A stretch of 64,000 nt of DNA from Camellia lanceoleosa (taxonomy: Eukaryota > Streptophyta > Magnoliopsida > Ericales > Theaceae). Below are positions 45,543 to 56,202 of this stretch, piece by piece; positions within the stretch are counted from its first letter, which is position 1; every line of letters starts with the position of its first letter. Below the pieces are notes generated by a model. It was not told the DNA's origin. It saw only the letters and a program-made list of their open reading frames with translations, and searched no databases. Made by a program: the position numbers and the translations under genes. The stretch covers positions 136,366,200-136,430,199 of the forward strand of contig CM045770.1 of assembly GCA_025200525.1 (NCBI GenBank), written 5' to 3'.

Positions 45543-45625
45543 CTGTGGTTAGCTAGTTTGGGTCCGTGAAGAACAATGGTGGAGTCAGCTGAGTAGTCCT
45601 CCAAGATCGCCGGTGCATAAGCCAC
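45543..45625 (-). CDS. Candidate first coding exon of the PIG-Y-like gene
   Basis: From the ATG at 45,625 the minus strand encodes MAYAPAILEDYSADSTIVLH and seven further codons, ending at a GTATAA donor (45,542). The end phase (2) matches the acceptor TTCTAG before 39,297, so the frame runs on as Arg-Ser-Asn-Asp-Ala into the PIG-Y-like part. This would give a 117-residue protein across a 6.2-kb intron. It could equally be a 5' untranslated exon with an upstream frame, or belong to another gene. I do not recognise the peptide. Confidence 0.45.
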
Positions 45626-45820
45626 AACAGTTGTCTTCTTCGATTCTTCGCTTAAGTAACTACGCTACACTAGACTAGCCTAGAAGAGAATCATATTGAT
45701 ATTAGATCAGCAGCACATGGATTAATGATCCAACTTGGGCCTGGGCTGGATCGCTCATTTTTTTTAAAAATTTTTTTTATTAATTAATTATAAATATAAA
45801 AAAAAAAAAATTAGAGTTTG

Positions 45821-46131
45821 AGTTGTCACAAAATAAAATTTTAATTTTATCAATTGAAATTATATTTTTTGATTTATTTTTAATTTCAAATATTTGCCTA
45901 TTTCCATTAACTAAATTGATGAAAAAACGACATTTTAATCATTATATTCAATTTAAGTATACAGAAAATGTTTAAAATATATTTTTTGTTGAGTTTAATG
46001 ACTAAAATAATTTTTTTTTTGTTGTTAGTGTTACTTAATTAAAATAGACAAATAATTTAGATTAAAAATAAATCAAAAAATTAAAGTTTAAACTACAAAG
46101 TTAAAAATTCAAGATTTATTTTGTTGTAAGG
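45821..46131. mobile_element. Second, diverged copy of the 41,211 MITE
   Basis: AGTTGTCACAAAATAAAATTTTA and the inverse AAGATTTATTTTGTTGTAAGG bound a copy collinear with 41,211-41,526, including the ACATTTTAATCATTATATTCAATTTAAGTATAC block. Confidence 0.6.
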
Positions 46132-47753
46132 TTACAACCCTTGTTTGTTTCTTTCTTTGTTGTTGTTGTTGTGTGTGTTCTTTTTTTAATTATTATTATT
46201 ATTATTATTTATTTTACAATCATTAGAGCCTATTCTAACTTATATCAAAAGGAGAAGGAGAAAGGGAAAATGGATAATTGTTAAAAAAAAAATAAAATAA
46301 AAAAGGAAAAAGGTTGAGACTCTATTCTTTTCTTAATCCCCGCCAACCCCAATGTATTGGGATTGGCCAACTTCTTACTTTTTATTTTTTTTTCTCCTAT
46401 CACTCACTAATATATGTCTGTAGAGGTTTGTGGGGGTTAAGGAAAAAATGGGTCTCTATCATTTCTGATAAAACAAATACAAAATAATTGTAATATGATG
46501 AAAATACAAACAATTTATACATTAGATTGTGCAATTAAATCTTATACTTCTATCTTTTCCAATTATTTTAAATTTATATAGCTTTTTTTTTTGTAATTAT
46601 CCCAAAGGAAAATGGGAGCACCCCTTATGCCCCATATGGTGTTTGAATTTACAACGTCCACCAGGAGGTTTGAGAGTATACCACTCTGCGACACGAGGAG
46701 ATAGGTCTTTAAAGTTTGTTGTTTGTTCATATAAAAAGAAAATTATTGTTTGGTTGGTTCTGTTTTTATTTTTAAAATTAAAATAATTAAAATTTTGAAA
46801 ACAACTATGTTTTTAAGTAATAATAATAATAAAAGAGTTGTTTTATGTGTTGTGGTGGTTATTAAATACCATGGTAATTTACCCATTTATGAGTGTCAAT
46901 TTTACTAATATTAAATCAATTTACTTGTATCATGTGAAGAGGATTGTTCCCAAATATTTATCCATGTGTTATTATAAAAATAAAACAACTATTTTAGGGA
47001 AAAAAAAAATATTATATTAATTTCATACCCTTCCCAACAAAATAGTTACAAATGTTAAAATTGATTTTAAGTGATTATCGGTTCTTGAATTTATCAAGAG
47101 ATAAGAAAGATAAAAGAAAAATTAATTAAATAAATAAATTTAGATTCTTTCACTGTCTTTTCTTTTTTATTTATGTATTTATTTTTTAAATTCATCTACA
47201 AATTCATGATCTAAGCATAATCTGATTAAATTATTAGTTGAGAGATACTTTTTACATCATAGTAGGCTTAAAACCTAGATAGCAATGAACTACTACAAAT
47301 GTGAGATGCTCATAACTGAAAATAGCACTAGCAGGTTTTTTATCTTCTTCTTTAATTGAAAACCTTTGATGTTTCATCTATGAATTTGATCCATTCTAAA
47401 CTTGTCAGGCACTTAAAATAAAAAATAAAACAAATAATGCAAAGTCATAACATGAACAAATCAAATACAACTGATTTTAGAGGTACCCCCAGAATTGATA
47501 TACTTTTCGATTCAATCAAAGTATGCTCTCAAGTTACATCTTAAATCAGAGTAAAAATAATGACATATAGGCTAACAACATGTTCACCAACATGACACAA
47601 TCATCAAAGTAATGAACTCAACCAACATGACAAAAAAATTTAACTCAGTTAACAACATTCTTTGCCTACTACAACAATGGACAATTGTGTGTGCGCGCAA
47701 TAGAAAATTTTGAGGACGTATTATAAATTAAACTTGTTTTGGAATTTGTCTAA
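46132..47753. other. Intergenic region between the two host genes
   Basis: AT-rich, with a short (TTG)n run near 46,163, a (TTA)n run near 46,187-46,209 and no supported gene. It contains the 3' flank of the mitochondrial glycoprotein family gene and part of the upstream region of the PIG-Y-like gene. Confidence 0.55.
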
Positions 47754-50700
47754 TCATTCACTAGGTGCTACTGCCACCATCTCTTCCAATTTGTGTAGCC
47801 ATTTCACATACTGACCTTGCTCCTTCCGGTGCAGGTGGAGGAGGATGAAGTTGGTAAACATGCCCTCGATTCCCTTGGACACTAGATAGTTTTTGAGCTC
47901 ATCTTGCAAATTTGGATCCAATGAACTGAAGATAGGATATCAAAGACAATTAGAGAAATCATTATGCATTTGAAGAAGGTGGGGAAATATAGAAAAAGAA
48001 AAATGTTTTAGATCTTAATATTTCCAAACTTTATTCTAAGCTCAAACAGACATAGCAATAGAGGCATAGGTGTAAAAGTATGCATTTTCAATCTGGAAAA
48101 TCTCATGTAAATAGTTGCAGCGAAGAGAGAAATGAAAATACAAGATCAATACTTCTTTCGTTTTTAACTTGAATTTTGGCATGTCAACACTACCACAAAC
48201 CCTTTTCCATGTAGTAAGATAGCATATCTTCAACCAACCACCTCCTCCCCATTCGTCTCCCATCCAAAAACAAGGCAAACAAAGACTCCAAATAATTTTT
48301 TTTTGGGGTCATATATCGAACTTTCCAACCATACCTAGAGGTTATGGGTTCAATGATAAAACCTTGGCCTAATAACCTTGAGGTTATGAGTTCAAGTCTC
48401 AAGGCACTCACTTTGTGCACTATGGCAAATGTTAGGTATGTACCCAATCTTTCCCCTCCTAAACACACATTAATGCATACTAATTGGGTGTTATTATTAT
48501 TATTATTTTTTTTTATACCTTGAACTAGGAAAGACAAAAAAAAAAACGAGATTGTGGTAGATCAAGTTAGCATCACCGATGACTTGCTTTTCCACGAAAG
48601 ACATTCATTAACTAAGGCCTCGTTTGGCATGCGAAAGTTTAAGCCTAAAAGCCAAAAAGTTACTAAAAAAATCAAAAAATCTATAACCTATACCAAAAAG
48701 TCGAAGATTCCCTTTTCTCTCTACTTTTTGCACATCTGTTCGTAAAAAATCAAAAATTCATTCCAAACATACTAGTTTTTTTACCTCATATTTTAGCCAA
48801 AAAGTTACTAAAATAGCATGTTCCCAAACGAGGCCTAAGTCAAGAATGGCATTCTAAATACACTTGGACATACATCATGCCCTAATCAGAAAAGAGGCAC
48901 CGTGGGTGCAGCCCTTGTACAATAAAGATCTATAACAACTAATACTTCGAGACTGCACCAAGGCTCATCAGGTTTGGAAGGGTGGATAGTTGTATGGTTG
49001 GGGATATGGTTTGTGGCCATTATGTTTTATACTGTGGGTGTGGAGTGTGGCCCAGCTAGATGATGCAGATTTGGGCCTTTTTTTTATTATCGGTTAGCCA
49101 TTTGGCTGGCTCGGAACTGAACTATCTTCAGTAACTCCTCTACCTTTGCCTCAACCACAGTTGAAAGAGCATCTGACTGAGGAATATATGGAATACATAA
49201 ATGTGCAACAGAGGGTATGGGTGCCGATGGCCACAGCCTGTAATTGTCTTTGGTATGATCCTCCTTTGGGTGTGTATAAATTAAACTTTGATGGGGCAAA
49301 TATTTTGCAACACAAGAAACGGGGGATTGGGGGAGATTGCAAGGGATTGTCAAGGTCATGTCATTGGTGCTTTGTCGGAGTGGCTTGAAGGATTGATTGA
49401 GGTAGACTGTGTCGAGGCTCTGTGTCTGTTAGAGCTGTGCGTTTTGCCACGGAGTTGGGATTACATAAGATCCAGTTGGAAGGGGACTCACTAGGTGTCA
49501 TTACTGAAATACAGAAAGAGGTGGCTTCTCTCTCAGCAACTGGGCATATTACACAAGGGATTGTTGAGATCGGGCACTGCTTTGGACAATTAGATGTGAT
49601 GCATGTTGGCCAGGATGTGAATAAAATTGCTAACCATTTAGCATAGTTGGTGTCTGTAGATCAAGCGTTGAAGGCATGGATGGAGGAGGGCCCAGCCTCC
49701 ATTTCTGCAGCTGATGCCCAAGTTGGGCATCATGTCCAGCTTGGGTATTCCACTATCTTAAGATAATATATATATATATATATATTCAAATGTCTCTACA
49801 AAATCCACAAAATATGGTTCAAAAACAAATTAACCTTCTCCAAAAAACAACTACATGAAAAGATAACCCTTTATTGTCAAAATAGATTATTCTTTGTCAA
49901 CAAATGTCCTCTGATTCCTTTTGCCCCAAACTATCTACATCAACGCCAATGGGACCAAATACCAAGTCTTCCTCCTCACACAAGCTCCTCTCCATGAATA
50001 AAGCAGCTCTCCCACCTTCCTAGGGAACACCCAAACTACACTAAACATAACAAGAATCAAAACCACAACTACTGTGCCACCTCGCAATGAATAAGAATAT
50101 GACTCTCAATTTTCTCATCATGCTAACATATGCAACACTTTTGCCTCTTTTTAATCAAGTAATCAACAGTAACAATCTTTCCATGCATTGCACACCAAAT
50201 AAAGAAGGCCACCTTAGATGGGACTTTGTACTCACAAACCCGTTTTCAAGGGAAGGGAGACCCCGTGAATTCCATAAGAATGTTGTAATAAGACTTTACA
50301 CTAAATTGACTAGAGGTGGATCTCAACCATCATACCTAATCACCAATATGGGTGAAATAAAGAAGCTCAAGAAGATTCAACAACTCTACCATTTCCCAAT
50401 CATTAAGCTCTCTACAAAAGCCAATATCCTAAAAAAAGTATGATCATTGTGCATCTTCAAGTAGTCACCCACCTAACCCTCTCTATCAAGAGCGATCCGA
50501 GCAAAATTTGGAAAAGCCTCTTCTAAATTATCGTCCCAACATCATCAGTGACTCTAGAACCTCACTTATTCCTCATTCCCTATCATAAACTGAAGGTGAC
50601 CAAAAAAGAAGTCCCACCCACTGCTAATACCTTTCCACAAATTGACACCATTGGATACGATAACCTCCACTAATGTGTAATACCTTCCCCTCCCCTCCCC

Positions 50701-53700
50701 TCCCCCCCCAACACACACACGCACAAGCACGCCCATTCCTACATTCCACTACCCTTTTCCAATACCTCTCCCTTACATAGGAGAACCTCCATAAATACCC
50801 AATAAACCCACCCAAAATAATTTAAATAAAAAAATAAATAAAGGAAAAGAAAGATAAGGATAATGGAAGGACACAAAAAATAAAATCTTGTTATTCATCA
50901 ATTTCCTAGTCACACCCCATAGGACTATGAGAGATGAAGGATGTAGGTGGAGAGTATATAACCCCAAGGGGTTCGCCTAGTGGGTGCGACTTGGGACTTA
51001 AGGGTGTATTCTCTCTAGGTCTCAGCTTCAACTCCCATTAGGAGTAATCCACTCCTTGGGGCTATGCTCGTAGACTTTGTCCGAGATTTGCCCAATTCAC
51101 GTGGAGGGGTGCTTTGTGTGGGTCCCGAAATTAGTTAAAGTGCACATAAGTTGACCCGGACACCCGGTCATCAAAAAAGCAAAAAGAAAAAAGTGGAGAA
51201 TATGAAGTATTTCAAATGAAAACTAATTCATCAAAGCCTAGTTAGTAAATACTCATATAATTGACTTTAAAAGTATCAAACATGAATTATATGTGAAAGG
51301 TAACAAATTACAAAATTTTATTCTTTATTTATTTATTTTTTGATAAATACAAAATTTTATTCTTTATAATAAAAGTGAAAGATGTCAAGATATCAAAACC
51401 CTTAGCTTTAAGTGCCAAAATTGCCTAAACCAACTAATAACTCTCTCACACTCTATTACTAGCAAATTATCCACTAGCAACTCTTTCTTGCTCCATCATC
51501 AACCTAGACTTGTCCCCCCGCCGCCTCTCCCTTATCTTTTTGTATCGATATAACAACTCACTTTGCTCTAAGTTTGATGAATTACCAAAAAATAAATAAA
51601 TAAATAAATAGAAAAGAAAGAAAGATACACACTGACCATTTAGTAATGATATCCAAAGAATATAAAAGTTACTTTGCCCAAAATATGTAATACTTCTAGG
51701 CTAAGAAACACGGAATGTGACACAACATGGACATATAAATTTTAAAAAATATCGGACACGATATCGGGAACACATGCAAAGCATATACTTTTACATAATT
51801 ATTATATATCATATTTTTCAAGTAGTATATATTTATTCTTTGTCAAATAGTTATTTTCATCAAATTCATCAATCTTGGTATGCTATTTTGGTGTAAAAAA
51901 ATGAGTCCCAAACGTGTCCCTGCATGTCTCAAGTGTCCCCAACATATCCGACTCATTCCAACATGTCTGAGTGTGTCCGTGCTTCATAGCTAATACAACT
52001 TACACAAGAGGCATACCCCTACCAAACAACAACTAAAATCTTAACATAGGTAGATAAAAGCAACCTAAACAAACCAACCAAACTACACAACACCAACTGA
52101 CCTCAAACCTGACCATTTGTTATTTTATGGCCTATCAAAATCCTAGTGGATACATTCCAGGTAAAACAAGTCAATCAATTCTCATATGTATTCTTAACCA
52201 GCTTCCATGAACTTAGACAATCACCGATATCTTTTTCAGGAGCTAGAAACACTGTCCCAGAATCTCAGATCCCTGCCCTAAAAACCCTGGCATTTCTTTC
52301 AGTCCAGACATGATAAATAGTAGCAACCCAGTTTATACACATCAGTGCAAAAAGATTTCATAGTCAAATGTTGCACAATCCATCCAAATTCAAGATCCCA
52401 AGGCCCAGGACTTCTTTTTATTCAGAATTTATCAAGCATTCTAGCCCATATCACTCTAGAATACTCATTCAAGAAACAGATGTTGATGGCTTTCCAGACA
52501 TTGCTGACACAAGACACATATAGGATCAACATGCAATCCCCATTCTAGCAATCGATCTTTAGTTGCCAATCTCCCCCAACAAACCAACCATTGAATAAAT
52601 GCACATCTGGGAACATGCTTTTTAAACCAAACAATATCATGCCAAGAAACAGAATCCTTTACCTCTCTAATAGCATTCCATGTAGACCTGACTAAGAAAA
52701 CACCATTAGTAGCAGGAACCCAGGTCACAGAATCTTCAGCAAGAACATTAGGCTTCAAACACTGAGGAGTATGAGCTATAACAAATTGAATTGCTCTGTT
52801 TCTGATCTTAGGTCAATTCCAAGTGCCATTACACATAATAGAGTCCACTTTTGCCAATAAAGCACCACCCACATTCCCAACTATCTGATCCCCAAAACGC
52901 TGATATAAGGGCCCCATTGGATACCAATTGTCCAGCCAAAGAAAGGTATCAGCACCAGTCCCAACTATACATTTAATCAAAGGCCACCCCAGATCCTTTA
53001 GTTGAATAATTTCCTTAAGAGCCCACGAGGAATCTTGCTTCATAGTTTTTAGGTGCTTTAACAAAGTAATCTTTGGATTAGATTATATTCAATTAATTTA
53101 TCCTTCATGTTCCCTATATTTTCTAATATTTTTGCATTTTTTTTATTAGAATGTTATCAAGAATATACAAAGAATTTACAATGTGACTAAATAGATATGA
53201 TTGTAATTGTTACTTGTTAATGTAAGATATTATATATTTATATGGCTACATTCTCATCACATATTTTTCACACAAAAAAATCATATTGTACTTGTAGTAC
53301 GTATGTGTATTCGAACTTTGACGTTCACATTTTTTTAAGGCATTTATCATCTTTTTTCTTTTCTTTTCTTTTCTTTTCTTTTTTTGAAGGAGAATTTGTA
53401 TAATAGCTATACCATATAAAGTATCATATTGTTGATGTACCATATTTTGCTATGCATCAACGTTTCAACAGCAGGCTGCTTCTCCATGAGCAAAGATGTT
53501 TTGCAACTCTCAAGAACCAGAACCCAAATCCATATAGATTTACAAAAAAGCCGAAACAGTTTTTCTCGGACTAATTGACCGTACATTATATGAACCAGAT
53601 TTTTCATGTGTCTATAACTAATAGTATGTATGATTAAAAAAAAACTCTCACAGCCAAATTTTTTTGTTTTTTGTATTTTTCAAGGGTGGTTTGAAGGTAA

Positions 53701-55704
53701 GTGGTTCTCAAATTCCATTCCCAGTTGTGTAGAGCAAATGAGAGGGAGGACAATCTATTTCAAAAAGGTAAGGTAATGCATGCACCTTGTGGTCAAAAGG
53801 AGCAACAAAATGCTTCTTCCCTAAACTCATCAGAAGCCTGCATCTTGGGTCGTTAAATGTCAATTATCATCTGCAATAAGCAGGCTATATTCTCACTGCA
53901 TGATTCTATAAAATAATAAAGTGATATCCAACTGATAAGGATAAAACGCTCAATAAACACAAAACAAGACACCAATCGGCCTAATAGGGGCCAATCTGGA
54001 ACAAAAAAATGAACCCTCGTGTATACAAGGGTCATAGATAAGGCCTAAAACAAAAAGATCATAATACTAAACCTCTAATAAAAATAAGCTAATACTAGGC
54101 AACTTGCCAGAAATGTGATTTATTAGGGTAGAAACAAGAAGAATAATAAACAATACGTTCCTTTGGAAGGATAACCAACTTTATTTGCGTTTTAGGCTTC
54201 ATTCGCATTTCCTAAATGGTCACTGTTCAGCCTATAGTATTTCCAATTCTGGAGCAAGTTAGTATATAATAAGTGAATGTCTCCAGAGTGGTTGTCTACA
54301 TATTTCATTACGCCAACAAAAGATATCAACACCACCACTTAAAGAACACTAAAGTTTTATACCTGAATGAGGGGCCCTTGTAGATTGAAGAGTCCAAACA
54401 AGTTGATGATGGGATATAATAGGCATTGTGGATAGCAAAATCAGAGCCATTGTCACCTTTACCAAATGCACCACAATCAAATTGTAAGATGGAACTCAAT
54501 CCAGGCTTTTTTATGCATACCTTCATTAAAGCTTCCCTAGGAAAGCTACTCTCTCCTTCATAGGTTTCAGGACCCAACAAAGCTGAAACAGCAACCTCCT
54601 CACCTGACTCACATTTCTTCCGCAAAACCACATCTTGGGACTGCGGTGAATCCCAATCCAACACAAAATCTCCCAAAGAACCACTTTGATTATCCTGAAT
54701 TCATGCCAGCAGTTTCTTAACTTTAACAAACCTTAATCGTCATTCTATGGTAAGTGCAATTGCACATAAAAAATTTCTAATTTTAATGCTAAAAACTGCA
54801 TACAAAATAGGGCTAATTGCTTTCAGTGGGACAGTCAAAGAATGAATCTAGTATTACAAATGGAATCTTTCTTTGTGCAAGTCTGACATATGAGAAAGAC
54901 TTGCACATGCACAGAAAAATACTTGCACCATACACAGGAAAGACTTGCTCCTCATGAAAATGAAAATATTTTTCCAATGTCCCACTTATTTGAGATTTCT
55001 CCTAAAAAATACGACATTTCCAAATTTTTTCTTTTCAAACAATTCATTCGTCCGAAAGCATGTTTCTATCATATCCATTTTATTCACCTCAAATTATCAG
55101 AATTATTTAGTAAAAGTTGATTGGAACCCATGTTAGGTTTTATGTCTGCCGAAACCCAAATGAGTAATTATGTCGCAAATATAATCAATTATATGTAAAA
55201 AAAAAAAATTCTTCTAAATACAGAATTCCCTCAGCTAGGTACCTATATACATAGCTAAAAATCCCCTTTTACATTTAGCTAAAACATATAAGAAATAGTG
55301 TTCTTTACAATCAAACAAACCACAATCACCAGGTTGAAAGCAGTAGATTTGATCAATTTTAGCATTCTGAATCATTCTGCCAAAAATGTAACCCCAATTG
55401 ACACTTGTGCACTAACTATTCCTCGTTCCTGGGCAACATATTTACTAATTTAACATGTTCAGCACTAGAAATAGGCGCAAATGAAAGCTGTGATGCATGG
55501 TTAGCAATCAAGTACAGCAAAGCAAGTTATTGAATCAAAGATTGAGAATGTTTGAACGTAGAGAGAGAGAGAGAGAGAAGAAAAGAGTACCTGGAAGTGA
55601 TTAGAGGATTGTTCGTGCCTGATCTCGGATTGCAAGGCTTTAAGAAGATCGAAATCGTGAATAGCTTTGTAGCTCTTCCGCAGTAGAGTGGTTACCCTTG
55701 GCAT
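47754..55704 (-). CDS. Mitochondrial glycoprotein (MAM33/p32) family protein
   Basis: Three exons. Exon 1, 55,704-55,591, encodes MPRVTTLLRKSYKAIHDFD and 19 more residues, with donor CAG-GTACTC. Exon 2, 54,694-54,363, encodes acidic LDWDSPQSQDVVLR, GEEVAVSALLGPE, FPREALMKVCIKKPG and LQFDCGAFG. Exon 3, 47,925-47,754, encodes SLDPNLQDELKNYL, GMFTNFILLHLHRKEQGQYV, WLHKLEEMV and the stop. Junction phases agree (0 and 2), giving 205 residues without lesions. The family forms acidic trimeric rings, usually in the mitochondrial matrix, and in plants is linked to organelle function. The basic N-terminus could be a targeting peptide. Intron 2 is 6.4 kb and holds LINE, SINE and MITE copies. It is probably functional. 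The family call is from the C-terminal motif pattern. Confidence 0.85.
48345..48515 (+). mobile_element. Possible tRNA-derived SINE
   Basis: GAGTTCAAGTCTC near 48,390-48,402 resembles an RNA polymerase III B box, an upstream copy GGGTTCAATG lies at 48,348, and the segment ends in a (TTA)n/T-rich tail (48,489-48,517). The A box is unclear. Confidence 0.3.
48616..48835. mobile_element. Tourist/Harbinger-type MITE
   Basis: The 220-bp element has terminal inverted repeats GGCCTCGTTTGG and CCAAACGAGGCC and a TAA target duplication (48,613-48,615 and 48,836-48,838). AAAAAGTTACTAAAA occurs near both ends. It lies in intron 2 of the mitochondrial glycoprotein family gene. Confidence 0.85.
49146..49765 (+). 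pseudogene. Reverse-transcriptase-linked RNase H (RVT_3-like) remnant
   Basis: Pieces in different frames give the typical plant LINE-type RNase H: PPLGVYKLNFDGA (49,260-49,300, first catalytic Asp), a frameshift, then GHVIGALSEW, a second shift, EALCLLE, then the frame 49,422-49,646 with AVRFATELGLHKIQLEGDS (catalytic Asp) and VNKIANHLA. The tail after a stop ends in a (TA)n run at 49,763-49,784. Several frameshifts show it is dead. It lies in antisense to the host gene within intron 2. Confidence 0.82.
49785..50960. other. Intron sequence without recognised element
   Basis: No frame with family resemblance was found, although bits of minus-strand LINE-like wording (for example near 49,920-50,450) suggest very old retroelement sequence. 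A CCCCTCCCC run lies at about 50,689-50,708. Confidence 0.45.
50963..51195 (+). mobile_element. tRNA-derived SINE
   Basis: It begins AAGGGGTTCGCCTAGTGGGTG, which contains an A-box-like part, followed by CAGCTTCAACTCC as a B-box-like part. The 3' part ends AGTTGACCCGGACACCCGGTCATCAAAAAAG, the ending of a widespread plant SINE type, and an A-rich tail. About 230 bp, in intron 2 of the host gene. Confidence 0.65.
51196..52179. other. Intron sequence without recognised element
   Basis: AT-rich, with an (AAAT)n patch at 51,590-51,612. I see no coding sequence. Confidence 0.5.
52180..53064 (-). pseudogene. L1-type LINE reverse transcriptase C-terminal remnant
   Basis: The minus strand frame 53,064-52,813 has WALKEIIQLKDLGW and TFLWLDNWYPMGPL, and the frame 52,758-52,465 has the zinc-binding reverse transcriptase tail (zf-RVT type): WFKKHVPRCAFIQWL, GRLATKDRL and CVLCQQCLESHQHLF with its Cys and His residues. 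Decayed sequence to about 52,180 continues the usual tail. A stop separates the frames, and the polymerase and endonuclease domains are missing. It is in the same orientation as the host gene, inside intron 2. Confidence 0.88.
53065..54362. other. Intron 2 of the host gene, near exon 2
   Basis: AT-rich with a (TTTTC)n run near 53,350-53,380. No element boundary or gene seen. Confidence 0.5.
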
Positions 55705-56202
55705 TCTTTTCTTCTCGTCGTATGACGGGCCGTCTCTTGCCTATTATGTGTTGGTCAAGCCCGATGGCTCGTTTTATTTTACTCTTGTAAAATACGCTAA
55801 TCCCTTCACTTGTGGGGCCTTTAACCTATATAGGTACCACTTGGGGTGGTGGTGCGTACGACTGTACAAAATACCGTTTAATTTATTAATAAAATTATAA
55901 TAAAATTATAATGACTCATATTGATTGATATGGCTTTATCTGTCAATCATAATTTAAATTTTAAATTTTAAATTTTATAATTTATCTTGAAAATTATTCT
56001 GCTCTGCTATAATTAATATATATATTTTAATTTATAATAAAATATCAAAATAAAAATGAGTATGAAAAAGATTTAAGATATGAAATTTATTATAAATTAA
56101 TAGTTATATATATGAAAAATATTATGTAAAATTAGTTTGTGTTATATATATGAAAAATAGTATGCAAATTAGTATATATTATGCAAAGACTTGATAACTG
56201 AT
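55705..56202 (-). promoter_or_regulatory. Upstream region of the MAM33-family gene
   Basis: About 500 bp between the start codon and the next retroelement. It is AT-rich beyond 55,880 with TATATATA-type stretches (56,020-56,035), and holds GGGCC and CCCGATGG patches near 55,728 and 55,760. I cannot assign a TATA box or start site with confidence. The close gypsy insertion limits any promoter to this stretch unless the LTR contributes. Confidence 0.45.

Noticed and set aside
50087..50443. 118-codon frame
   Set aside because: No family resemblance, lies inside a host intron antisense to the gene, and shows a composition no different from neighbouring non-coding sequence.
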